From Micromonospora halophytica (GTDB lineage: Bacteria; Actinomycetota; Actinomycetes; Mycobacteriales; Micromonosporaceae): 64,000 nucleotides of DNA. The notes under the pieces are model-generated. The model saw only the letters and a list, made by a program, of their open reading frames with translations. It was not told the DNA's origin and ran no database searches. The position numbers were made by a program, and so were the translations under genes. This document shows positions 42,965 through 50,435 of the stretch, in pieces. Where the stretch lies: assembly GCF_900090245.1 (NCBI RefSeq), contig NZ_FMDN01000015.1, forward strand, positions 82,726 to 146,725. The letters run 5' to 3'. The number at the start of each line of letters is the position of its first letter. Within the stretch, counting starts at the first letter, position 1.

Positions 42965-45900
42965 TCAGCGCCCCTCGGCGTCGTCCATGGCCCGGTAGAT
43001 CCGCTGCTCCGACACCGGGTACGGGGTGCCCAGCGCCTGGGCGAAGACGTTCACCCGCAGCTCCTCGATCATCCAGCGGATCTGCCGTACCGCCGCCGAC
43101 TGCCGCTTCGACGGCGGCAGGGCGGCGAGCAGGTCGGCGTACTCCTTCCGCACCACCGCGATCCGGTCCTGCTGGGACTTGTCGCGCTGCGGGTTGCCGG
43201 GGAGCCGGTCCAGCCGCCGGTCGATCGCGGTGAGGTAGCGCAGCAGGTCGGGCAGGCGGGCGTACCCGGTCTCGGTGATGAAGCCGGGGTGCACCAGGCC
43301 GGTGAGCTGGGCCCGGATGTCGGCCAGGGCGGCCACCACGGCCAGGTTCCGGGTCGCGCCGAGGCGCTGCTCGACGGCGTACGCGGCGGCGAGCACCCTG
43401 CGGACCCGGTCCATCACCTCGACGACCGTGTCGACCAGGTCGGCGCGGACCCGGTCACGCAGCGCGGCGAAGCCCTCGGCGTCCCAGGCGGTGCCGCCCG
43501 CGTCGCCGATGAGCTTGTCGATCGCCGCGCCGGCCGCGTCCTCGATCAGCTGCTGCACCCCGCCGTGCGGATTGCGGCTGAGCGCCAGCTTCGCCTCGTT
43601 GCTCAGCCGGCCCTGGAGGAACTTCGCCGGGGACGGCACGGTCAGCCGCAGCAGCCGCCGGGTGCCCGCCCAGTGCGCGGCGGCCTGCTCGGCCTCGGAG
43701 TCGAAGACCTTCACCCCGACGGTCGTGCCCTCGTCCACCAGCGCCGGGTACGCGGTCACCGCGTACCCGGCCCGGACCTGCTCGATGGTGCGCGGCAGGG
43801 TGCCGAGGGCCCACTGGGTCAGCCCGGTGCGGGCCACGTCCGGCGCGGCGGCGGCGACGACCTGGCGTACCTCCTGGCGGAGCTGGCGTTGCAGGGCCGA
43901 GAGGTCCTTGCCCTCGGCGACCGGCTTGTTCTCCTCGTCGAGCACCCGGAAGCCGACCCGCAGGTGCGCCGGGAGCTTGCCCGGGTCCCACGCCTCGCGC
44001 GGCACGGTGACCCCGGTCATCCGGCGCAGCTGCCGGGTCAGCGCGTCGAGCAGCGGCTCCTCGCCCGGGGTGATCGCGGCGAGCGCGGCGCGGGCGTAGT
44101 CCGGGACCGGGACGAAGTTGCGCCGGACCGCCTTGGGCAGCGACCGGATCAGCGCGACGACCAGTTCCTCGCGCAGCCCCGGCACCTGCCAGTCGAAGCT
44201 CTCCGCCGGCACCTGGTTGAGCAGCGGCAGCGGGATGTCCACGGTGACGCCGTCGGTGGGCGCGGTCGGGTCGAAGGTGTACGTCAGCGGCAGGGTGACC
44301 CCCTCGGCCCGCCACTGGTCCGGGTAGTCGGCCTCGTCGACGCCGCCCCGGCCCGCGTTGACCAGCAGCTCGCGGGTGAAGGTGAGCAGGTCGGGCCGCT
44401 CCCGGCGGGCCGTCTTCCACCAGGCGTCGAAGTGCCGCCCGGAGACCACGTCGGCGGGGATCCGCTCGTCGTAGAACTGGAAGATCGTCTCGTCGTCGAC
44501 CAGGATGTCCCGCCGCCGGGCCCGGTTCTCCAACTCCTCGATCTCGGCCAGCAGCCGCTGGTTGTCCGTCCAGAACCGGTGGTGGGTGGACCAGTCGCCC
44601 TCGACCAGGGCGTGCCGGATGAACAGCTCCCGGCTCAGCGCCGGGTCGATCCGGCCGAAGTTGACCTTGCGGGAGGTGACGATCGGGATGCCGTAGAGGG
44701 TGACCTTCTCGTAGGCCAGCACCGCGGCCTGCTTCTTCTCCCAGTGCGGCTCGCTGTGGCTGCGCTTGACCAGGTGCTGGGCCAGCGGCTCGACCCACTC
44801 CGGCTCGACCCGGCCGGCCACCCGGCCCCACAGTCGGGAGGTCTCCACCAACTCGGCGGCCATCACCCAGCGCGGCGGCTTCCTGAACAGCGCCGAGCCG
44901 GGGAAGATCGCGAACTTCGCGCCGCGCGCCCCCAGGTACTCGTGCTTCTGCGCGTCCTTGAGCCCGATGTGCGACAGCAGGCCGGGCAGGAGCGACTGGT
45001 GCACCTTCGGGGTGTCGATCTCCTCCGGCAGGTCCGCGCCGGCCCCGCGCCGGCCGCCGTCGGGCGCGGCCTGCCCCGCCGGCCGCCGGCCCCGTCGCCC
45101 GTCACCCGGCTCCGGGGTACGCAGCACCTGGCGCAACTGGCTGACGATGTCCTGCCACTCGCGTACCCGCAGGTAGTTCAGGTACTCCGCCTTGCACATC
45201 CGGCGGAACGCGCTGGACGACAGGCTCCGCTGCTGCTCGCGCAGGTACCGCCAGAGGTTCAGGTAAGCGACGAAGTCGGACTCCTTGTCGGCGAACCGGG
45301 CGTGCGCCTGGTCGGCCTGGGCCTGCTTCTCCGCCGGCCGCTCCCGCGGGTCCTGGATGGAGAGCGCGGCGGCGATCACCACCACCTCGGTGGCGCAGCC
45401 GTTGCGCTCGCCCTCGAGGACCATCCGGGCCAGCCGGGGGTCGACGGGGAGCTGGGCCAGCCGCCGCCCGAGCGGGGTGAGCCGCTTCGCCGGGTCGGTC
45501 TGCGTCGGGTCCAGCGCCCCCAGTTCGTGCAGCAGGTTGACGCCGTCGGTGACGTTGCGCCGGTCCGGCGGGTCGATGAACGGGAACGCGGCGATGTCAC
45601 CGAGCCCGATCGAGGTCATCTGGAGGATGACCGAGGCCAGGTTGGTGCGCAGGATCTCCGGGTCGGTGAACTCGGGACGGGAGGCGAAGTCCTGCTCGTC
45701 GTAGAGGCGGATGCAGATGCCGTCCGAGGTGCGACCGCAGCGCCCCTTGCGCTGGTTGGCCGACGCCTGCGAGACCGGCTCGATGGGCAACCGCTGCACC
45801 TTGAGCCGGCTGGAGTACCGGGAGATGCGGGCGGTACCCGGGTCCACCACGTACTTGATGCCGGGAACGGTCAGTGAGGTCTCCGCGACGTTGGTGGCCA

Positions 45901-47023
45901 GCACCACCCGGCGGCCGGAGTGCGGGGCGAAGACCCGGTGCTGCTCGGCGGTGGAGAGCCGGGCGTACAGCGGCAGGATCTCGGTGCCGAGCAGGGACCG
46001 TCGCTTCTCCACCAGCCTGCCCAACGCCTCGGCGGTGTCCCGGATCTCCCGTTCGCCGCTGAGGAAGACCAGGATGTCGCCGGGCCCCTCGGCGGCCAGT
46101 TCCTCGACCGCGTCGCCGATGGCCTGGATCTGGTCCCGGACGTTCTCCTCGTCGGCCTCGTCCTCCTCGTCGGCCTCGCTGACCTCGACCAGCGGCCGGT
46201 ACCGCACCTCCACCGGGTACGTCCGGCCGGACACCTCGACGATCGGCGCCGGCTCACCCTCGGGCGCGTCCTCGGTCGGGGGGCCGGCGAAGTGCCGGGC
46301 GAACCGGTCGGTCTCGATGGTCGCCGAGGTGATGATCACCTTCAGGTCGGGGCGGCGGGGCAGGAGCTGCTTGAGGTAACCGAGGATGAAATCGATGTTG
46401 AGGCTGCGCTCGTGCGCCTCGTCGATGATCAACGTGTCGTACTGGCGCAGCATCCGGTCGGTCTGCAACTCCGCCAGCAGGATGCCGTCGGTCATCAGCT
46501 TGACCAGGCTGTTCTCGCCCACCTGGTCGGTGAAGCGCACCTTGTAGCCGACCACGTCGCCCAACTCGGTGCCGAGTTCCTCGGCGATCCGGTCGGCGAC
46601 CGTCCGGGCGGCCAGCCGGCGGGGCTGGGTGTGCCCGATCAGACCGGTGATCCCGCGCCCCAGCTCCAGGCAGATCTTCGGCAACTGGGTGGTCTTGCCG
46701 GAGCCGGTCTCGCCGGCCACGATCACCACCTGATGGTCGCGGATGGCGGCGGCGATGTCGTCGCGGCGCTCGCTGACCGGCAGCTGCGCCGGGTAGGTGA
46801 TCGTCGGCACGGCGGCCCGCCGGCTCTCCAGCCGCGCCTCGGCCCGCGCCACCTCGGTGGCGATCTCGGCCAGCGCGCCGTCGCGGCGCTGCGGGTCCCT
46901 GAGCTTGCGGACGCCGTCCAGCCGTCGTTGCAGGCGGCGCTGGTCGCGGAACATCAGGGGGGTCAGGCGGCGGTGCAGCTCGCGGACGGTCACGGCCTCG
47001 GCGGGTGCGGCTGGATTCTGCAT
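42965..47023 (-). CDS. hrpA: HrpA-type DEAH-box ATP-dependent RNA helicase
   Basis: The 1352-residue helicase has Walker A GETGSGKTTQ (104-113), DEAH at 201-204 followed by ERS, SAT in ITSATIETDRF, and QRKGRCGRTSDG as motif VI. Winged-helix and OB-fold domains follow, and a long C-terminal region (DUF3418) has the phrase ALIRSLPKAVRRNFVP. HrpA resolves stalled ribosomes or processes mRNA. Length matches the full-size form. ATG 47023 fits the homology start; an upstream reading from 47155 is Arg/Pro-rich and not credible. A Gly/Arg-rich linker lies around residues 640-675. Confidence 0.95.
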   Translation of the reverse strand: MQNPAAPAEAVTVRELHRRLTPLMFRDQRRLQRRLDGVRKLRDPQRRDGALAEIATEVARAEARLESRRAAVPTITYPAQLPVSERRDDIAAAIRDHQVVIVAGETGSGKTTQLPKICLELGRGITGLIGHTQPRRLAARTVADRIAEELGTELGDVVGYKVRFTDQVGENSLVKLMTDGILLAELQTDRMLRQYDTLIIDEAHERSLNIDFILGYLKQLLPRRPDLKVIITSATIETDRFARHFAGPPTEDAPEGEPAPIVEVSGRTYPVEVRYRPLVEVSEADEEDEADEENVRDQIQAIGDAVEELAAEGPGDILVFLSGEREIRDTAEALGRLVEKRRSLLGTEILPLYARLSTAEQHRVFAPHSGRRVVLATNVAETSLTVPGIKYVVDPGTARISRYSSRLKVQRLPIEPVSQASANQRKGRCGRTSDGICIRLYDEQDFASRPEFTDPEILRTNLASVILQMTSIGLGDIAAFPFIDPPDRRNVTDGVNLLHELGALDPTQTDPAKRLTPLGRRLAQLPVDPRLARMVLEGERNGCATEVVVIAAALSIQDPRERPAEKQAQADQAHARFADKESDFVAYLNLWRYLREQQRSLSSSAFRRMCKAEYLNYLRVREWQDIVSQLRQVLRTPEPGDGRRGRRPAGQAAPDGGRRGAGADLPEEIDTPKVHQSLLPGLLSHIGLKDAQKHEYLGARGAKFAIFPGSALFRKPPRWVMAAELVETSRLWGRVAGRVEPEWVEPLAQHLVKRSHSEPHWEKKQAAVLAYEKVTLYGIPIVTSRKVNFGRIDPALSRELFIRHALVEGDWSTHHRFWTDNQRLLAEIEELENRARRRDILVDDETIFQFYDERIPADVVSGRHFDAWWKTARRERPDLLTFTRELLVNAGRGGVDEADYPDQWRAEGVTLPLTYTFDPTAPTDGVTVDIPLPLLNQVPAESFDWQVPGLREELVVALIRSLPKAVRRNFVPVPDYARAALAAITPGEEPLLDALTRQLRRMTGVTVPREAWDPGKLPAHLRVGFRVLDEENKPVAEGKDLSALQRQLRQEVRQVVAAAAPDVARTGLTQWALGTLPRTIEQVRAGYAVTAYPALVDEGTTVGVKVFDSEAEQAAAHWAGTRRLLRLTVPSPAKFLQGRLSNEAKLALSRNPHGGVQQLIEDAAGAAIDKLIGDAGGTAWDAEGFAALRDRVRADLVDTVVEVMDRVRRVLAAAYAVEQRLGATRNLAVVAALADIRAQLTGLVHPGFITETGYARLPDLLRYLTAIDRRLDRLPGNPQRDKSQQDRIAVVRKEYADLLAALPPSKRQSAAVRQIRWMIEELRVNVFAQALGTPYPVSEQRIYRAMDDAEGR

Positions 47024-47232
47024 GTCGTCGCCAAGGATAGGCAGCCCGGCGACGGACCGCCGCCGGGTTACCGCCGCCCCCGGCCGCCGGGCCGCCGACT
47101 GCGCAGGTGAACTCCGCCGCCGGCCGCCGGCCCGCCGTCCTGCCGGCCACGCCACACCCGGTGACCGGGCTGCCGAGGGTGGCGTGCCGGTCGGGCTAGA
47201 GTTTCGCCCACCGACACGACCGGGGGGCCGAC

Positions 47233-47706
47233 ATGACGATGCTGGACACCGACCGCGCGCTGGTGCAGGCCGCCACCGCGGTCGCCAAGCTGCGCTGCCG
47301 CAGTGACAACCACACTGTCGCCGCCGCCGCCCGCACGGCCGACGGCCGGGTCTTCACCGGAGTCAACGTCTACCACTTCACCGGCGGCCCGTGCGCCGAG
47401 GTGGTGGCGATCGGCGCCGCCGCGACCCAGGGGGTCGGGGACCTGGAGGCCATCGTCGCGGTGGGGGACCGGGGACGGGGGGTCATCCCGCCCTGTGGCC
47501 GGTGCCGCCAGGTGCTGCTCGACTACTTCCCGTCGATCAAGGTGATCGTGGGGCCGATGGACGCCCTGCGGCCGGTGCCGGTGACCGAGCTGCTGCCCGA
47601 GACGTACGTCTGGGCGGACCAGCAGCTCGACCCGTCGGCGATCGTGCGGACCGGGCAGTGGCCGATGCCGACCGTGCCGAGCAGCCGCCCGGCCTCGGAG
47701 GACTGA
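47233..47706 (+). CDS. Cytidine deaminase-like protein
   Basis: The 157-residue protein has the zinc site of the cytidine deaminase fold: GGPCAEVVAIG (Cys54 ligand and Glu56 proton shuttle) and IPPCGRCRQVL (Cys88, Cys91). It probably deaminates cytidine or a related base; blasticidin-S deaminase-like members share this pattern. ATG 47233 follows a G-rich ribosome-binding region (CGGGGGG), and TAGAGT about 30 bases upstream is a possible -10, so this mRNA has a short leader. It converges on the YciI gene with a 5-base gap. Confidence 0.85.
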   Translation: MTMLDTDRALVQAATAVAKLRCRSDNHTVAAAARTADGRVFTGVNVYHFTGGPCAEVVAIGAAATQGVGDLEAIVAVGDRGRGVIPPCGRCRQVLLDYFPSIKVIVGPMDALRPVPVTELLPETYVWADQQLDPSAIVRTGQWPMPTVPSSRPASED

Positions 47707-47711
47707 GCCGC

Positions 47712-48071
47712 TCAGTCCCCGGCCGCCGCCTCCAGCATCGAGCGGGGCACCGCGACCTCGCCGTAGCGCACGTTGCCCTCGGGCACCAACCAGCTCGCCA
47801 CGTGGGCGACCAGTTGCCCGGAGCGCACCGCCGGGTCGTTCGCGTACAGTTCCCGGGCCTCCGCCGGGCTGATCGGCAGCACGGCGAGGCCGCGCAGCGT
47901 CTCGTCGTCCGGGTCCAGGAACGGCCCGGCGGCGAGCACGAGCCCCTGCTCCACCAGCCCCTTCTGGTGCGCCAGATGGGCGTCGCGCAGCAGGTCGGCG
48001 GCGTCGCGCGGCAGCTCCGGCGCGTCCGCCGGGCGGACCAGGAGGACGAGGGTGTGCTGGTCGAATCGCAT
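47712..48071 (-). CDS. YciI-family protein
   Basis: The 119-residue protein has the ferredoxin-like alpha/beta YciI pattern: HTLVLLVRP, DAHLAHQKGLVEQGLVLAAG with the conserved His, and GLAVLPISPAEARELYANDP. The biochemical role of this family is mostly unknown; some members act as small hydrolases or dehydrochlorinase-like enzymes. TAGGCT (48078-48083) lies 6 bases before ATG 48071, so a leaderless mRNA is likely. Confidence 0.8.
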   Translation of the reverse strand: MRFDQHTLVLLVRPADAPELPRDAADLLRDAHLAHQKGLVEQGLVLAAGPFLDPDDETLRGLAVLPISPAEARELYANDPAVRSGQLVAHVASWLVPEGNVRYGEVAVPRSMLEAAAGD

Positions 48072-48156
48072 ACCTGGAGCCTAGGCACTCCAGCGCGTGC
48101 TTCGTCCCGCTCTCGCCGGATACCAGCCACTGCCCGCTGCCCCGCCGCCCGCCGCC

Positions 48157-48261
48157 TGCTGCCCGCTGCCCGCCGCCTGCTGCCCGCTGCCCGCCGCCTG
48201 CTGCCCGCTGCCCGCCGCCTGCTGCCCGCTGCCCGCCGCCTGCTGCCCGCTGCCTGCTGCC
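48157..48261. repeat. 21-bp tandem repeat
   Basis: The unit begins TGCTGCCCGCTGCCC and ends GCCGCC. Four copies from 48157 to 48240 are identical, and a fifth to 48261 is degenerate; further decayed copies extend to about 48131 on the left. Perfect identity suggests recent expansion by slippage. There are no spacers, so it is not CRISPR. Confidence 0.9.
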
Positions 48262-48282
48262 TGCCGCCCCGCCGCCCCGCCG

Positions 48283-48360
48283 CAAGATCGTGCTCGATCC
48301 AGGAAACAGTGGCCTCATCCTTGTGGGAGGCCACTGTTTCCGTGTTCGAGCACGATCTTG
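48283..48360. repeat. REP-like imperfect palindrome, copy 2
   Basis: Thirty-four-base arms (48283-48316 and 48327-48360) differ at about three positions around a 10-base loop. Outer sequence CAAGATCGTGCTCGATCCAG and inner GTGGCCTC match copies 1 and 3. It lies 37 bases beyond the end of the DUF559 gene and could terminate its transcript. Confidence 0.85.
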
Positions 48361-48397
48361 CGGGTGGTGGTGGTCGCGCGGCGGAGGCGGGGGCGGG

Positions 48398-49702
48398 TCA
48401 GAGCCGCCGGCGGTGGCCACGGGAGCGCAGCGCGGCGCGCACCTCGGCGAGGAAGCCGTCGAAGTCCTCGCGGAGGCGGCGCGCCGTCACATGCAGGACG
48501 ATCCAGTCCTCGCCGAGCAGCCGGTTGAGTCGGCGGCGGTCCCGGTGGAACTGTTCCGGGTCGTCGTGCCACAGGCCGTCGTACTCGACGGCGACCCTGA
48601 ACTCCGGCCAGGCCAGGTCGAGCCGGGCGACGAAACGACCACCGGTCGAGACGACCCACTGCGTCTCGGGCCGGGGCAGCCCGGCCAGCACCAACCGGAC
48701 CCGGGTCCGCGACTCCTGCGGCGACTCGGCCCCCGCGTCGGCGAGATCGACGGCCCGAAGCAGCGTCCGCCAGCCCCGCCGGCCGGCCCGGGCCAGGGCG
48801 TACTCACGCAGCTTCGGCACGTCGGTCAGCCGGCGGGCCAGCAGAGCGTCGATGAGGACCACTGCCTCCACCACGTCCAGCCAGCGGGCGAGGTCCCAAC
48901 AGGTACGCGCCGGCGTGGTGACCGGCAGCCCGCCGTGCCGCCCGACGTCACCCGGATCCATGCGGCCCCGGTGGATGCGCAGTCCCGCCATCGGGCCCCG
49001 TCGTCGGCCGGCACGCCGGCCGCCCGTTCTCGTGCCTGCCGCCCCGCCGGCCACCGCCGCCCCGCCGGCCACCGCCGCCCCGCCGGCCACCGCCGCCCCG
49101 CCGGCCACCGCCGAAGTCGTCTCCGTCCTGGTCGCTGCGTCTGCCGGGGTCGACCCGTCGGTCCTGGTCGCCGCGTCTGCCGTGGTCGTCGCGGCCGTGG
49201 TCATCCCTGCCGTGGTCGAGAGCAGTGGCGACGGTGATCGGGCAGCGTCAGCGGGGCGCTCCGCTGCGGCCGTGATCGCTGCAGCCGTGGTCGTCGCCTC
49301 CGCCGGGGTCGCCTCCGCCGGGGTCGTCCCTGTCGTGGTCGTCCCGTCCGTCGTCGGTGGGTCCGACGTGGGTGAGTCCGCCGATCTGGCCGCGGCGGCG
49401 TCCACGGTGCTCGGCACGAGCACGTCGACCGGGTCGTCGGCGCAGAGCCGTCCGACGCCGTACAGCGCGGCGGCCGACCGGCCGGCGATCGCGGAGCCGG
49501 GCGGGACCAGCCAGCGGGCCACCGCCGCGCACCGGTGGCGATGGGTGATGGTGAGTCGGGCGTCGGCGTACACGTCGCGGAACAGCGGACGCCAGGCGGA
49601 GCTGCGCAGGTCGTTGCGGGTCACCAGGCCGCGGGACACGGCCGACGAACCACGGAAGATCCTCCCGCGCAGCTGGGGAGGTCGACGGGGTGCTTTCGGC
49701 AT
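48398..49702 (-). CDS. AbiEi-like/DUF559 (Vsr-type nuclease fold) protein with repeat insertion
   Basis: The 434-residue protein has an AbiEi-type antitoxin-like N-terminus (SRGLVTRNDLRSSAWRPLF with VYADARL) and a C-terminal DUF559 domain. VAVEYDGLWHDDPEQFHRDR with LLGEDWIVLHVTA supplies the Glu-x-Asp of the Vsr-type nuclease fold. Such genes are common and multicopy in actinobacteria. Unusually, residues 101-235 form a Thr/Ala/Asp-rich insertion between the VDVLVP strand and GLRIHRGR, ending in a VAGGAA repeat. Palindromes flank the gene on both sides. Cellular role is unknown; a nuclease or defence function is possible. Confidence 0.78.
   Translation of the reverse strand: MPKAPRRPPQLRGRIFRGSSAVSRGLVTRNDLRSSAWRPLFRDVYADARLTITHRHRCAAVARWLVPPGSAIAGRSAAALYGVGRLCADDPVDVLVPSTVDAAAARSADSPTSDPPTTDGTTTTGTTPAEATPAEATTTAAAITAAAERPADAARSPSPLLSTTAGMTTAATTTADAATRTDGSTPADAATRTETTSAVAGGAAVAGGAAVAGGAAVAGGAAGTRTGGRRAGRRRGPMAGLRIHRGRMDPGDVGRHGGLPVTTPARTCWDLARWLDVVEAVVLIDALLARRLTDVPKLREYALARAGRRGWRTLLRAVDLADAGAESPQESRTRVRLVLAGLPRPETQWVVSTGGRFVARLDLAWPEFRVAVEYDGLWHDDPEQFHRDRRRLNRLLGEDWIVLHVTARRLREDFDGFLAEVRAALRSRGHRRRL
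49041..49112 (-). repeat. 18-bp in-frame minisatellite inside the DUF559 gene
   Basis: Four identical 18-base units (GCCCCGCCGGCCACCGCC on the plus strand) follow one another without interruption. They encode the AVAGGA repeat of the protein insertion. Because the unit is a multiple of three, copy-number change would not break the frame. Confidence 0.9.
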
Positions 49703-49768
49703 GCGTACACCCTCGCGGCTCGGGCCGTCGGCCGCCGTCCCCTGTGGATAACCCCGATCGCGGGCGAA

Positions 49769-49840
49769 GGTCGTGCTCGAACATGGATGTGGTGGCCATC
49801 CTGAGCCACGAGACCACTACATCCCGGATCGAGCGCGATC
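49769..49840. repeat. REP-like imperfect palindrome, copy 3
   Basis: Arms 49769-49797 and 49812-49840 (29 bases) differ at about seven positions around a 14-base loop. Outer GTCGTGCTCGA and inner GATGTGGTGGCC relate it to copies 1 and 2. It overlaps the stop codon of the gene at 49839-50435 by two bases and may act as its terminator. Confidence 0.7.
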
Positions 49841-50435
49841 ATGACGAGCCGCCAGCCCCGGCGGGGCAGGGGTGGGGTGGGACGGGATCCTGGCGGGACT
49901 CGAAACGGGCGCGGGTGAGGAAGGCCAGTTGGGCGCGCTTGTCGGGCATGTCGATCTCCTCGTCGAAGGTGAAACCCTCCCGTTCCAGCCGGCGCAGGGC
50001 GAGCTGGTTGCGGACGTCCGGTTCGACCACGATCCGCTGCCGGGTCGGGTCGGTGAACAGGAAACGGGCCAGGGCGGGGCCGACGGCGGTGGTGAGTCCG
50101 CGCGGTGGACGCCGCCCCGGCGCGAGCAGCAGGTGCATCCCGATGTCGCCGGGGCGTACCCGGTAGCGTTCGCCGACCGGGTCGGCCTCGGGCCGGTACG
50201 TCTGGAACAGCCCGATCGGCGTGCCGTCCAGCGTGATCAGGTACGCGTGGTGGGTGGCGAGACCGTCGAGGTACGCGTAGACGTCGCGCACCTCGTCCAC
50301 GGTGTACGACCCCATGCCCCAGAACGTGGCCCGGGGCTGGGTCACCCAGCCGTGCAGCAGTTCGGCGTGGACGGCCGGGTCGATCACGACGAGCCGCAGC
50401 TCGCCGAAGCCGGGGATCTTCTCCTGGTGGGTCAC
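49839..50435 (-). CDS. DesC-like GNAT acyltransferase in the siderophore cluster
   Basis: The 198-residue protein is a GNAT of the siderophore acyltransferase type (IucB/DesC-like). HGWVTQPRATFWGM, PGDIGMHLLLAP and IVVEPDVRNQLALRRLEREG align clearly with DesC at 57554-58129 (HRWVTHPKAAFWMM and VVVEPDVRN). It is probably a paralogue that acylates an N-hydroxy-diamine with a different acyl group. GTG 50435 overlaps the acylase stop, so the two are translationally coupled. The acyl donor cannot be read from sequence. Confidence 0.85.
   Translation of the reverse strand: MTHQEKIPGFGELRLVVIDPAVHAELLHGWVTQPRATFWGMGSYTVDEVRDVYAYLDGLATHHAYLITLDGTPIGLFQTYRPEADPVGERYRVRPGDIGMHLLLAPGRRPPRGLTTAVGPALARFLFTDPTRQRIVVEPDVRNQLALRRLEREGFTFDEEIDMPDKRAQLAFLTRARFESRQDPVPPHPCPAGAGGSS

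Larger units (their letters stand above)
48072..48397. other. 326-bp gap filled by repeats, no gene
   Basis: Apart from the YciI promoter, the gap consists of a 21-bp tandem repeat (48157-48261) and an imperfect palindrome (48283-48360). Open frames here encode only repeats such as CCPLPAA and are not credible proteins. Confidence 0.75.

Noticed and set aside
48131..48275. Possible CRISPR array.
   Set aside because: Repeats are head to tail with no spacers and no cas genes are present.
48097..48528. A small frame encoding repeated CCPLPAA units.
   Set aside because: It is a translation of the 21-bp tandem repeat and of the palindrome, without a ribosome-binding site.
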